Below the pieces are notes generated by a model. The model was not told the DNA's origin. It made no database searches and saw only the letters and a list, made by a program, of their open reading frames with translations. A stretch of 64,000 nt of DNA from Leptidea sinapis. Its lineage: Eukaryota; Arthropoda; Insecta; Lepidoptera; Pieridae. A program made the position numbers and the translations under genes. Positions 10,421 through 21,260 of this stretch are shown piece by piece (position 1 is the first letter of the stretch; the number at the start of each line of letters is the position of its first letter). The stretch covers positions 31,582,501 through 31,646,500 of the forward strand of contig NC_066265.1 in the NCBI RefSeq assembly GCF_905404315.1. The letters run 5' to 3'.

Positions 10421-13001
10421 ATAGTATTTTACAGGCCACGACAGCTGCGATTTTGATAGGCTTATATCGTTGTCGTTGCCCTATAGTGTTTTGTTAGTGG
10501 TGAAATATTACAATTAATTATGAAAACAAAGAATATTTAATTAATGACATAATTTATTTAGACACAAATAATTTAATCAGTTACAACATGTATTGAATAA
10601 CATTATTATCAAGCAACCTTCTTATTCACCAGATATGGCTCTAGCCGACTTCATTCTTATTTCTAAACTCAATATAACATGAAGCGGTACCCGTATTCAA
10701 TCGATAGAAGATAAAGGAGAATTCCCAGCGAAGAAATATGTTAATTAAAATGTTGAAATATGAAATATGTTAACTGAAAACACAATTCCTGAAAGAGCGT
10801 TAAAATATAATATTTTGACTATTTGATAATTCGTTGGCGTAAGGGTATCGTTTATGAAAGAGCAACTTCGAATGAATAACTAATATTTTGTGACAGTATC
10901 CATTTGATTATTAAAAATAGCATACAAGAAAGCTTATTTAGTGGCCACACTTGCTCTTTCGTCAGCTTTCTAGATAAGGGCTTTTCACAGTTTCACACAA
11001 AGCCAAGTGAAGCTGTGTTCATGCGACATTGGAAATGAAAGCTCTATTGAAAATGTTTAGCTTTGGAGATTACATGTTGATATAAGACAACAAAACTATT
11101 ATCTGTGTATTTAATAGAAATGTCAGTCGTAAGTTCTAGAAAACGTCTCATACGACAACCATTATTTAGTTGATTGTTGCCTCTTTTATAAACATTAACC
11201 AAGGCAATGAGAACAATACCGCAAATATTACTGGTTTTGTGATTAGTTCCAAAAGATCTTTATTACACAGTAGAACCTCGGTATGTCATAGCACGAATTC
11301 TTACATGTATGTACATATTGTAGAGACTTAGACTATTTTTTTTAATTAGGTATTTTGATTTTAAGCCCAGAAATTCGATTTTCTTTTAAAGTCCGGAGGG
11401 GAAAACGATTCTGAATTATGGAAAGGCACTTAATGATTTAGTTTGACCTATAATGGCGGAGTTTTAAGATTATGAAAAAAGCCTATCTTATATTGAAATC
11501 ATATAAGAGCAAATACATTTTATGTAAAATGTTGGTTACTAGCGAAAACGAGAATTAGTCTGTTTGACGCGGATCTTATATGTAAGGCTTGCTTCCTGCA
11601 ATTGTCTTGATCCTTTCGTAAAAGCATCGTATATTTTTTTTACGTTTTCTAATATATACTACTTGCTTTTGTCCCCATCTTCGTTCGTATACCAATAAAA
11701 ACATAAACAAATCCCGCGGAAACCGTATTTTTCCGGGATCAAATGTACTTTTCCAGACTATAATCCGTACAGTCAACTTTCATTAAGACCTCTTTAGCCA
11801 TTTTGGCGTTATTAAGTAACAAATATACAAGCATTAACAAAAAAAATGTATCATCAATATTAGGAAAAATATACAAATAGTGAGTGGAATAGCTGCACAA
11901 GCCTGCAGCCATCATTTCAAGTGTGTGTTAAATTGATAGCTTTTTTCCGCGGATATCGAAACCAGATACAAAAACACGCTGAAATATCCTAACCAATGAA
12001 ACTGCTATTTTATTTTGTTGAAAACGTGCTCAAATTGGATCAACATTTGAGCTAAATTTTATGGACGGAATGCTGTGCGGCTCAAATGAAAATACTCCAA
12101 ATTTGATTCTAAATTGAGTTTTTAATTTTTTTGTCCGGTTTTTGTTTTTAGTTCCTTTTTTGGAAGTATGTAACTGCTAAAGATTGGTATCTAGGATTTT
12201 TTTTTACCAGTTAACGTCTAAGCATGTCGATTTTTTATCTGTAACCAATTTTTTTAAATATAATTTAATGTTATCGAACAATAAGTTCCCTGATTCCACC
12301 TAATACCCTATTGGTTCATTCGTTTACTTGTGTTTTTTTTTGTTTAACGCGCGTGTTACTCTATTATTTAATTAAAATACGTTTCAAAAATTAAAACACG
12401 CATAATTGTAACTGTATTTTAATGTTAGGTTTTTACGTTAAAGTTACATTCTTATCGTTCGCTGTATATGAGCCCCCTTATAAAAATGTACCTTTTACGC
12501 CAAAACCTAATGTAAAAACACAAGTATATATTTGTTTAAGTTCAAGTTATACTTACACGCATTTTCATCCTTTAAAAAGTATATATTTGTTTACATGTTA
12601 ATTATAAAATATCATGATATGTGCAATAGATTTCACTATGCACGCCCAAGTATTACTAAAATTATTCTATATATTATTTATACTGTTATCTCTAAAACTG
12701 TTATGACAGTCAAGTAGACGTACAGACGGACAATGAAATAATCCTATACAGGTTTGTTTCAATGAGTGAGCTTCGATTGTCACCACGAGGTTAGTATTTG
12801 CAGCTGTGACTATTGGCTTGTCAATGCAACTGTAAGGTTTCGCGATTAAACTCGGTTGCTGTGTGATTAGCTGGCGTCTGTATGTCTGCCTCGTATCCCC
12901 ACACGTAAATATTTACTTAATACACACGGTTATCTGTATTGGCATGTTATTTATTCGTGTTCGAAAAAAAAATACTTAGAATGTTGATAAACTTTTTACT
13001 C
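10421..13001. other. unannotated AT-rich stretch
   Basis: About 2.6 kb without recognisable gene or repeat. The 66-codon minus frame near 11576-11776 and the 61-codon plus frame near 12532-12717 have no domain. This is one of the longest repeat-poor stretches in the window. Confidence 0.5.
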
Positions 13002-13391
13002 TTTTAAAGTGAGAACCCTCACATATAGGATTAAAACACAAATAAAATTTTAAAACAAAATTTTATGAACGATGCGGGACTCGAACCCACGACCTCTCGC
13101 GTTCCATGCAAGTGCTCTGCCAACTGAGCTAACCGTTCGAGATACGTATCGTCATTAAATCTTATAAGATATGTTCAACTATCAGGTTGTGGCTTCATCT
13201 ACAGGATCTACTTTACAGTTGATAACCTGCTCAACTCTAATATTTGCATATTAGGAAATTTACTAGAGATGTCGCTCTTGTAAATCTAAACTAAAAAAAA
13301 ACATGGGTTCGAGTGCCGCATCGTTCTTAATATTTTCTTTTCAAATTTTATTTGTGTTTTAATCCTAGAAGTGAAAGTTATCACTTTAAAA
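13002..13391. mobile_element. foldback element with a tRNA-like sequence in one arm
   Basis: TTTTAAAGTG at 13002 and its inverse CACTTTAAAA at 13391 bound the element. The left arm (to about 13095) and the right arm (from about 13302) are inverted copies that share AGGATTAAAACACAAATAAA and the T-arm of a tRNA-like sequence (GGTTCGAGT.CCGCATCGTTC). The left side holds a complete tRNA-like fold (13067-13138); the right side keeps only its 3' part. A shortened relative lies at 22144-22206. Confidence 0.7.
13067..13138 (-). tRNA. tRNA-like sequence (SINE head), anticodon-position GGA
   Basis: All four arms can be drawn in 72 nt: acceptor GAACGGT/ATCGTTC (one G-U), D-stem GCTC/GAGC, anticodon stem CTTGC/GCGAG with loop ATGGAAC, and T-stem GTGGG/CCCGC with loop TTCGAGT. 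The loop would read GGA (Ser), but tRNA-Ser has a long variable arm and this has five bases. Together with its place in a foldback repeat and a related copy at 26618-26689, that indicates a tRNA-derived SINE head rather than a functional tRNA gene. Confidence 0.6.
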
Positions 13392-13758
13392 GCATAACAA
13401 ATTGTTTAGAAATACGTAAATTGTTTGAGTTCGTGTTATTACTTATTTCAGTGTATGTATCTTGTCGTGTGTAGTGTACGGTCAGCATATTACGAGTATG
13501 TACATGTGGTGTGCAGCCACTAAACGCACCGCCAACCCAGACGTGTTCAACACGCTAATAACGTTGACTTTTTGTTGTAGCTGCTATATTTAACATATAA
13601 TTATATGGTTGTGTGTGCTCTGCATCACTATCACATATTGGCGGTGACCGCTACTTAAAATGAGGCCAGAAAGCTCATTGTATGAGCGCGTACGTAGGAA
13701 ACATATGATATTATTAGAATTGCTTAATCAGTTATAGGAAAATAATAGGCTGACGTAC
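13392..13758. other. unannotated stretch
   Basis: Nothing recognised; moderately less AT-rich than its surroundings. Confidence 0.4.
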
Positions 13759-13854
13759 CTGAGATGGTCTGCAGCTGGGGTCCTCCGCTAATCCTCTAGG
13801 AACTCCTGGTGCTAAGGTGCGTGTTACTCTCGGCGTCTCGCGTCCTCTCGGCAT
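13759..13854 (-). CDS. candidate coding exon (hypothetical)
   Basis: On the minus strand an ATG at 13854 opens exactly 32 codons (MPRGRETPRVTRTLAPG...RPSQ) that end at CAG followed by GTACGT, a near-consensus donor at 13759/13758. An in-frame TAA lies six codons upstream of the ATG. The segment is CpG-rich compared with flanks and matches no repeat seen here. Arginine/proline-rich composition gives no family clue. It might be a first coding exon of a minus-strand gene; no downstream exon was identified, so chance is a real alternative. Confidence 0.25.
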
Positions 13855-14149
13855 GTGTAGGAAAAGGATTTATACGTGGCGTTACATCGAGAACTTAATG
13901 CGAGGCGATTAGGTCGTTGACCACTGATGAAGTATCAATTTACTATTATAATATGATTACTATGCGTATATTGCGATTTGCATGCGAACTGTGTTGCTCG
14001 GTGACAATTTTGGTTATATACGGCGCAAGAGACAATTGTCATTAGATTGGCATCTCAGATGATAATGCATCTGTTCTCTATGGTATCTCTGTATGTATTT
14101 TCTTTCTACAATTAACCGTCTGTACTAAAATTTGACATAACAAAATTAC

Positions 14150-14255
14150 AAGAAAGGAGAATAGATCATTTCGGCGCATCCACTCATTCCATAGTTTGGT
14201 TCTTCGTGGAAGAAAGTGCCTTTTATCTCATTGTAGGGGAACGCCAGACGGGCGC
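14150..14255 (-). mobile_element. old LINE remnant
   Basis: Read on the minus strand, one frame gives RRTKLWNEWMRRND and the nucleotides around CATTCCATAGTTTGGTTCTT parallel the CATTCCACAGCTTTGTAGTA block of the LINE at 46212-46660. It is strongly diverged, with frameshifts. Confidence 0.45.
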
Positions 14256-14697
14256 ACCCAGAAAGAGCAGTCGACTTATTATAGATGACATAAATAAAAT
14301 AATACAGTAACTCAAAGAATAAATTTACGTTCCATCCGATATAAATAGGGGATTATATCTTAAATTATTAAGGTAGACGTTACCTAATAGTCCAAATATG
14401 TTTCTGTCTAATCTAGGAATTTAAGAAACGAAAATTTGAAAATTGCGTCATCGCAGGTTATTATTTATTTCGGTTTAAGGATAAATCTTTAGTTATACGA
14501 GCTATATATAATGCTTTTAGCGTTAGTATTAGCAGATGGTTGCATATCAAGATACTTGTAAGCGACTGTTTTAAATATTTCACCAAAAGTACAATTAATT
14601 TCTACGCATCCAATTTAAAAAATAATTATCATAAAAGTAATCCTGAGGGTTTCACACAAAGTCACTGAAACAAAAAACCAATGTCTCACGCAAACAG

Positions 14698-14838
14698 TGA
14701 AAGGGCGTAACAAATGTTGGCTTATCTAACGAGATACGGGACAGTATTGCCAGCGCTCAGCGCAGAGACCGGCCAAATATTTACGAGAGACTGCGACATC
14801 GGTGACCCCGTAACTTTACGGGACGTTTATGTCTTTTT
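14698..14838 (+). repeat. direct repeat, copy 1
   Basis: Shares AACAAATGTTG.CTTATCTA.CGAGATACGGG, ATTTACGAGAGAC and GACCCC.TAACTTTAC with 15676-15809. The two copies are about 980 bp apart in the same orientation and are GC-richer than the DNA between them. Confidence 0.7.
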
Positions 14839-15675
14839 ATATTTACGATAGTAAGTTACCCTAGGAATTAACCAAACTAATATTATAATGCAAAAGTAAG
14901 TTAATTTGTTTGTTACACTAGCACGCGCTAGCTATTCAATTAACTTGAAAATTGCACACTCGTTTTCAAGTGTTTGTACAGAAAAGGACATAGGCTATCT
15001 TATCCTGAAATCTTAGATTTTCAGGGCTCACTCGCGGGAAACTCCAAATATAACCATTAAATTATACAGAGTAGGAACAATATTAAATAAGTAAATCACT
15101 ATCAACAAAATAACTTTGTTGTACCTGATCCCACTTCTGATTATAATGACGCGCGAATTTCTAATTCACCCTTTCATGACAAGCACAATGACTAATCAAA
15201 ATTTAATTTAGTTATTGCAGTAAGTTACATAATGAAAATTTTTTTTTTTTTTGCAACTCAAGACTCAACGCCTGCCATTATAAAACGCATTTTTTTTTTG
15301 TCCTTTGTACCTTTTACGATAATAAATATTGAGCACGTTGGTGGCTGAGACGGTAGGAGGAGTCTTTAAATTTGTGGAAAAAGAACCTGTCAAACGACTT
15401 AAACTGTGATTTCCATTATTTTTCAATCTAATCTGTAATTTTGATGTATTCTATTAAACAACTGTCAAAAAATTTTTGTTATTAATTTTATAAAACAAGT
15501 ATTTGTCGACTTTCTGATTTGTGCAGCAAAATCTCTTATTATCTCTCGTTTTAAATTAATTATCAATGAAATCAATCAGTAGGTGAACCTGAATTTTGTT
15601 TTTATATCCGTTCGTTTTAAATAATCCAAGCCACAATTGAAATTTTGATAAATATCCATATATTGGATTTCACAA
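14839..15675. other. unannotated AT-rich stretch between the direct repeats
   Basis: Nothing recognised apart from homopolymer T runs near 15240 and 15290. Confidence 0.45.
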
Positions 15676-15809
15676 TGAAAGGGTACAACAAATGTTGCCT
15701 TATCTATCGAGATACGGGCCGCGGTTTCCCGCCCAGTGACCGGGATAAGTATTTACGAGAGACATTGATGACCCCATAACTTTACAGGCGTGTTTATGTA
15801 CCCCTTTTT
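15676..15809 (+). repeat. direct repeat, copy 2
   Basis: Partner of 14698-14838; identity about 75-80% by eye, with the best block over the GAGATACGGG and TTTACGAGAGAC region. No coding frame or known repeat family recognised. Confidence 0.7.
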
Positions 15810-16436
15810 CGTCATGTAACCCTGGTACGTAAAGGCAAACTTAAAAAAAATGGCCTTGGAAGTGATTCAAAGAATTGGGGAGAATATTTTCGGGAACTTA
15901 ATTATCTTGGTGGAAAATAGGTATTATGCAGCTTTTTTGCAGTCTTGCACTCATTTGGAACATTCATAAGGTTTAGAGGATAAAATTGCTTCAGTGATTT
16001 GTTAACGAATATCGAAGAATGGTTCGTTGATACATATAACTTTTCGGACGTGTGAAGAGTGTGGCTTTTATTTATATATTTGATTGATATCTTAAGATTT
16101 TTTATTGTAATTCGTCATTCGAAATTCAATCAGTAAATGTTTGTGTTTCTTGCGTCAGTTTAGTTGTATTTGAGTAAACAAGATAAAATACATATTTTTA
16201 ATATTAAATTACTGAGATAAAATGGGTTTTTATCAAATAGGAATGGTTTGGTGCGACACGTTGTACCAATACTCTGTATAGTATATTTATTATACATATA
16301 AAACAACACAAAGATAAAAACTTTAACTCGCAGAAATATACTCGAAGGTAACTAACCTTAGTATATTTTGAGTATAATAAGATTGATAAGCAGATATTTT
16401 ATTTATGAAACTCTTTATTATGATTGTATAAAACAA
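15810..16436. other. unannotated AT-rich stretch
   Basis: Nothing recognised. Confidence 0.45.
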
Positions 16437-16711
16437 CTAGCTGACCCAGCAAACGTTGTATAGCCGATATTAAAAAATTAAAATCGGTGAAAATTTGAAG
16501 TTGTAAATATTTTTAATGCTGACGAATGCTGCTAATGAAATTATAATAAAAATTGCCGTGGACCACCCCTAACATATAGGGGGATGAAAAATAGATATTG
16601 TCCGATTCTCAGACCTACCCAATATGCACTCAAAATTTCATGAGAATCGGTCAAGCCGTTTCGAAGGAGTTTAACTACAATCACCGCGACACAAGAATTT
16701 TATATATGAGA
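16437..16711 (-). mobile_element. Helitron-like element, complete non-autonomous copy
   Basis: On the minus strand it starts TCTCATATATAAAATTC and ends GCTGGGTCAGCTAG. The flanks are A before TC and T after CTAG, the expected A^T insertion. Length 275 bp; no Rep/helicase frame. A related copy lies at 37092-37377. Confidence 0.85.
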
Positions 16712-16861
16712 TTAGTACAATTGTTAGAAAAATTTAATCACGACGAGATGGATCTTATAACAATTTATAAAGTGTTGTACAAAATACACATAGGTACTTA
16801 TAAGGACACAATTTTCTTTATATGACAATTTCAATTGTACACACATGCATACACCTGTTAC

Positions 16862-17130
16862 TTATTACATATACTGGATTTTTCAAGAATCCTGAGCGGC
16901 ACTGTATTGTAATGGGCAGGGCGTATCAATTACCATCAGCTGAACGTCCTGCTCGTTTTGTTCCTTATTGTCAAAAAAAAGGCTTTACAAGCATTATCAT
17001 GCTCTTAAAAGGAGATTCCAAACTTAATTCACAATCATTTTTAATTCAATTGAATATATTATTACTATAGCGTTGCCTCTAACAAGTTTGTTTATGTAAC
17101 GCTCGAATTAAATAACTTAAATACAACATG
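16862..17130 (+). repeat. SINE 3' part plus flank, copy A of a duplicated block
   Basis: 16862-16980 is the 3' third of the SINE (from TTTTTCAAGAATCCTGAGC to the A-run). Beyond it, GGCTTTACAAGCATTATCAT and about 150 bp more align with 18299-18465, which also follows a SINE end. The homology past the SINE tail implies a duplicated block rather than two independent SINE insertions. Confidence 0.7.
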
Positions 17131-17370
17131 TACCTGTGGGAAGCTCCTTTGCACAGGAAGCCGGCTAGATTATGGTTACCACAACGGCGCCTTTTTCTGC
17201 CGAGAAGCCGTAGCTAGTGAAATTACTGGGCAAATGAGACTTAACATCTTAAGTCTCAAGGTGACGAGCACAATTGTAGTGCCGTACAGTATTTTTGGGT
17301 TTTTCAAGAATTCTGAGTGCAACTGCATTGTAATGGATAGGGCGTATCAATTACCATCAGCTGAATGTTA

Positions 17371-18270
17371 TAATAATATTCCTTTATTTCAGGCTACATG
17401 GCCCATAAAATAAATACCTTATAGTCTAACATACATATGATATATAACTTAAATCTACGTCACATTTTCGCGGCGATGTGAGGCGCGGGTTCGGTAACTT
17501 CCGGCGGTCGGCGACGTCCGCGATACTTGCGGAACACGACCCCCTTCGGCCACAGCTGCACGTCCAGGAAGGTTGAAATATGTTCTGTCGGGACGCGAAC
17601 AACAAAAGAGTTGAAGTCTACTGCGTGACGCGTCACCAACTTTTCGACACCCAACCGGAGCCTTGTCTTCTCTACCAAGTACTGAACAATGTCGGAGGCC
17701 TTGGTGGTGTGGTGAAAGCGAGAGACGTAGATATACGTCGCTGGGATTACGGGACGCAGGAGCTGGTTCTGTCCTATCGGTGCTGTGCCACATTGGTTAT
17801 GACTAGGAGGTCTCCTCTTCTTCCGCTCCACCTTAATGAAGCCCTCCTTATCGGTCAGACCCTTCGTCACAGCTCTACAATCGGGTTCGTTGCGGGCGTG
17901 CCCGCTTCCACTTTCTGTACTCAGCACTGTCCGCTTTCTGGGTTGCTGGCGGATGGCAGCAGCATAGTCACGTTGAGGTGTTGACGTAACGACAGCAGGC
18001 GACACCTCCGAGAGGGAAGGAGGTGAGGGACGGGCGGCAAGTACATTACCGCTTACACGTGCGGGCGCAGCGGCCGGTGTCGAGTCGAATTTCGCTGATT
18101 CAATACTCGCTGGCGATGCAATGCCAGCCCCACGACGTGTGTTGATGTTATTGGCCACTATTGACCTACTTACAACGGTATTGTAGCGCAAAGTCGCAAC
18201 TTCAGCTTTCAGGTCCCTGATGGTGTTCTGGGATGCCTCTAATTTCAACACTTCTTCTGCCAGGCCTGCC
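17371..18270 (-). mobile_element. ORF1-only LINE derivative (half-LINE)
   Basis: On the minus strand an ORF1 frame is followed after only about 85 bp by ATGGGCCATGTAGCCTGAAA and an AAT-rich tail, the same terminal signature as the ORF2-containing copy at 9008-9843. ORF2 is missing between ORF1 and the 3' end. The 5' end is truncated at the SINE junction. It resembles in layout the mammalian HAL1 elements, which keep ORF1 and the 3' UTR only. Confidence 0.65.
17460..18269 (-). pseudogene. LINE ORF1-like protein, 5'-truncated
   Basis: The frame is open for about 269 codons to a TGA at 17460. In order it has an N-terminal helix-forming stretch (AEEVLKLEASQNTIRDLKAE, consistent with a coiled coil), a low-complexity Ala/Ser/Pro region, a basic KVERKKRRP segment, and a C-terminal domain of about 95 residues. 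That domain contains YIYVSRFHHTTKASDIVQYL, FNSFVVRVP and LWPKGVVFRKYRGRRR, as in ORF1 proteins of insect CR1/Jockey-type LINEs, probably nucleic-acid binding. The methionine at 18251 is a TTG codon; the frame continues upstream to the truncation point. The intact frame is notable for an otherwise incomplete element. Confidence 0.7.
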
Positions 18271-18298
18271 TTATGCTTGTCTCGTCCCTTACTGTCAT

Positions 18299-18465
18299 AA
18301 AAAAAGGCTTCACAAGCATTATTATGCTCTTAAATCGAGACTTCAAACTTAATACACAATCATTTTTAAATCAATCGAAAATACTATTACTATAGTGTTA
18401 CATCTTACAAGTTTCCTGCATATACCGTCCGTTTTAAATAACTAAAACACAACGAATGTTATTTA
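18299..18465 (+). repeat. flank of duplicated block, copy B
   Basis: GGCTTCACAAGCATTATTAT, CACAATCATTTTTAA and TATTACTATAG match 16976-17130 in order. This places the LINE insertion in copy B after the duplication. Confidence 0.7.
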
Positions 18466-18681
18466 CAACTGTGTTCAGAACTTTCTAGATTCAAGCCGCC
18501 ACACTGTCGCACCTACACATTCGTATTTCCTGCACATTCACGAGCAACTACGAGAATTGCTTTCTTATCTTAAATAACTTCCGTTTCCACACATCATTGA
18601 AGAACTCTAAAGCGTATAGCAGTTTTAATGATGTTTTTAATATTTTATTTTTCACTGCTTCCGCAACATTGGTATAAACCA

Positions 18682-18901
18682 CTAGCTGACCCGACAGACG
18701 TTGTTCTGCTCATAATAAAAAAGAAAACTCTTGCGGATGGAATTTTGAAAAATCCGACTTACTGACTCTACCTGACTCTACTCGGTGAAAGAATATTCCT
18801 ACTAAATTTTAAGTCTTTAGCTCTAATGGTTCCAGAGATATCGTGATGAGTGACTATATACGTGGAAATCTCATATATATATGTATATATTCTATAGAAG
18901 A
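18682..18901 (-). mobile_element. Helitron-like element
   Basis: The plus strand reads A then CTAGCTGACCCGACAGACGTTG, the inverse of the Helitron 3' terminus. The other end at GA/T (18900-18902) would give a TC start flanked by A. About 220 bp, no coding capacity. Confidence 0.65.
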
Positions 18902-19731
18902 TTCTATCCGTAAAAAAATGGATAGTCAGTAAGTATTGCTGATAAATGTGAAAATTATAACTTTAAAATAAGTGTCTTTTTTTCATACTTATATTAACAA
19001 AACTATTTTAAAATATGCTTCAATAATGAGAGGTGATCCAAATTAAGGTTATTTCCACTGTGTCACATAATTTCCGTTTAGAACACCTTTCAGCATGAAA
19101 GAGGGTACGATATTCGCTTATTTCTGAGAATTCAGATTTTGTTGAGATCTATTAGTACGATATAGTTATAGAAAAAGTGATATAAATAATAGCTTGGCAG
19201 CGATAAAGATAAAAAGAGCTTCTAAAAAGTAATTTAGTGATACCCATAAAACACTATATGACAGAGTGAAGTGGTACCGGGTACGTAAATGAATGAAGGA
19301 GTCCGAGTGTACGTACGACGGCGTCAGTATAATTTGCAGCTAGAGGAGATATTATATAATTCTGTACTCGTTGAAGCTATGTATGTATGTACTTTCAAAA
19401 CACAAAGCACTTCTAAATAATTATATCTCAGACGAGACACTTAGCTACTCATAAAAAGATAGAGCTTCACCCGAGAGTGATACACTTTCACAAAATTACA
19501 GATATGTGTATTGATATATTACCGGGTCCATTAACTACGAAACGAAGAAACAATTGTAAACGTTCAAAAGAGGAAGATTATGAAATGCTGGGAGAGTTTA
19601 TAGTACCGTTTCTTCTCTCTCAGAGGGCCATTTGTTTCCGAAGCGGTAGTAGTGTCTACTATATTAGAAATGACATCAAAAAGAATTCTAAAGGGATTCC
19701 TTTAGAAAGGGATTTCTAACAATATCTTAGC
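18902..19731. other. unannotated stretch
   Basis: Nothing recognised; the 80-codon frame at 19477-19719 has no domain. Confidence 0.45.
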
Positions 19732-19983
19732 GTATAGACAAACAATGCGTGCAGGAGAGAAGAAGATCTCTAACGGAGATACAGCAAGACAGAAAAGGCT
19801 AAGCTAATATATTTTTAATGTGACAGATTTTGATTGACAAGTAGTATAAAGTCAGCCAAGCTTGGCATTAGCTCCTTAATATGTTGAATGTAAAACCACT
19901 AGGTAACGTACCTACACAAATCAAATTTGGTCACAATATTTAGCTGTCAGGTCGTATATACAATCGTATATTCTAGGTATATG
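19732..19983 (+). mobile_element. MITE family X, copy 1
   Basis: Begins TATAGACAAACAATGCG and shares AACGGAGATACAG, GATTTTGATTGACAAGTA, CAGCCAAGCTTGG and AAATC.AA.TTGGTCAC with copies at 32995-33145 (minus), 45240-45800 and 59315-59637. The ends CATAGACA and TGTCTATG in the better copies are inverted repeats. Confidence 0.7.
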
Positions 19984-21107
19984 GTGTTAACAGTTCAAAT
20001 AATGCGAGGCAAAGAGAAAAAAGACTTTTGTTGGATTTCGTTCACCATTGTCCAATAGAGTCTCAATATAAACCATAAGGAGTTTATACTTCATATAACT
20101 CTAATATTTACGATTACAATACTTTAAGCCTATTTTCAATTCTAAAAGATATATATCACTCTTATGACTTTTAATAACTGCAGATGTTATCATATATATA
20201 CTTAAAAATCAAGAGACAAGAAAACTGAGAGTCGGAAAAATAAGCACATTACGTATTTGTGTCAGACAATAAAATGAGAGATTGAGCTATGTAGATTATC
20301 ATAACAGAATAAGCCAACGACCTCTTGCCTCATAAATACCGCCTAAATGTTACCCTATCGAAAGTTCAAATTTTGGCCCACTTCTGCCGCACGTATGAGC
20401 GAAAAGACAATCGCAACCCTTCGCTTAAGGCAACTTTTTACTGTCCTCGTTAAAAAGTTCATAAAGTTAGCATCATAAATCCGTAGCTGTTCAAGATGGT
20501 CGACCGATTTGAACGTAATGGCGGGATTTTTTCAATTACTGTAGATGTTTAAATTATGATTGTATGTGCACTGTGTTGTATACTTCTATAAGGATATCTA
20601 CACACCTAGCGTTACTTAAGCGATGATAATAATTGTATATCTTAAGTTATAACTATTCTAGGGTTTCTTTCTCCCGAAAAATTACACTTATGAATTTCAA
20701 AATTATCATTGCAATGATGCATTAGACGTGCAAAAACTTATTAATTGTTACTTAGTCTAACTAAAAATGCATTCATATTGAATGCATTAACAACAATATT
20801 AATCGATAATTTTATTATTTATATTATTTACTTTCAATTTATAAAATTTATTTATTCATTTTGGCCAATGAAGACGCTTCGGAATACTTGAGCTTTAATG
20901 AAAAGAAGTGGAGAGATAATCAAAACCACAATTAAATACAGCTTCAGCATTTTACAATTTATATATAAAATCTTTGTAATTTTTCAACATAACTACTTAA
21001 GTTACATTACATTTAAAACATAATTATTGAAGTGAAAAACTCACAAAAAATATTTAAACTAAACAAAGTGGAATAAAAATCTAAGGTCTAAGTTAGTCTC
21101 TACTATC
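19984..21107. other. unannotated AT-rich stretch
   Basis: No gene seen. A short segment near 20681-20712 (ACACTTATGAATTTCA) resembles part of the repeat at 21108-21260. Confidence 0.4.
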
Positions 21108-21260
21108 AAATCAAATCAAATCAAAATCACTTTATTCATGTAGGTCACGGAAATGACACTTATGAATTTCAAAAAAAAATTCTCTTATTAAATCTACTTC
21201 GTAAATGGTAGAGCTAATGAGAAGAAGTCGCAAGAAACTCATTGCCATGCCTTTAAATCA
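21108..21260 (-). mobile_element. LINE 3' end with (TTGAT)n tail
   Basis: AAATCAAATCAAATCAAAAT followed by ACTTTATTCATGTAGGTCAC and CTAATGAGAAGAAGTCGCAA has the form of a lepidopteran non-LTR 3' UTR read on the minus strand, ending in a pentanucleotide tail. No coding part remains. Confidence 0.6.

Larger units (their letters stand above)
17133..18306 (+). mobile_element. SINE-like repeat interrupted by an ORF1 LINE fragment
   Basis: The SINE runs 17133-17370 (GGGAAGCTCCTTTGCACAGG to CATCAGCTGAATGT) and resumes at 18272-18306 (GCTTGTCTCGTCCCTTACTG). Everything between belongs to the minus-strand LINE derivative at 17371-18270. This is copy B of the duplicated block. Confidence 0.85.

Noticed and set aside
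13067..13138. functional tRNA-Ser(GGA) gene
   Set aside because: Short variable arm, location within a foldback repeat and a degraded homologue at 26618 favour a SINE head.
13868..13874. TATAAAT on the minus strand as promoter of the exon candidate at 13854
   Set aside because: It lies only about 14 bp upstream of the ATG, so transcription would start at or after the start codon.
17580..17984. 134-codon plus-strand frame and 112-codon minus frame
   Set aside because: Shadow frames of the ORF1-like coding sequence on the minus strand.
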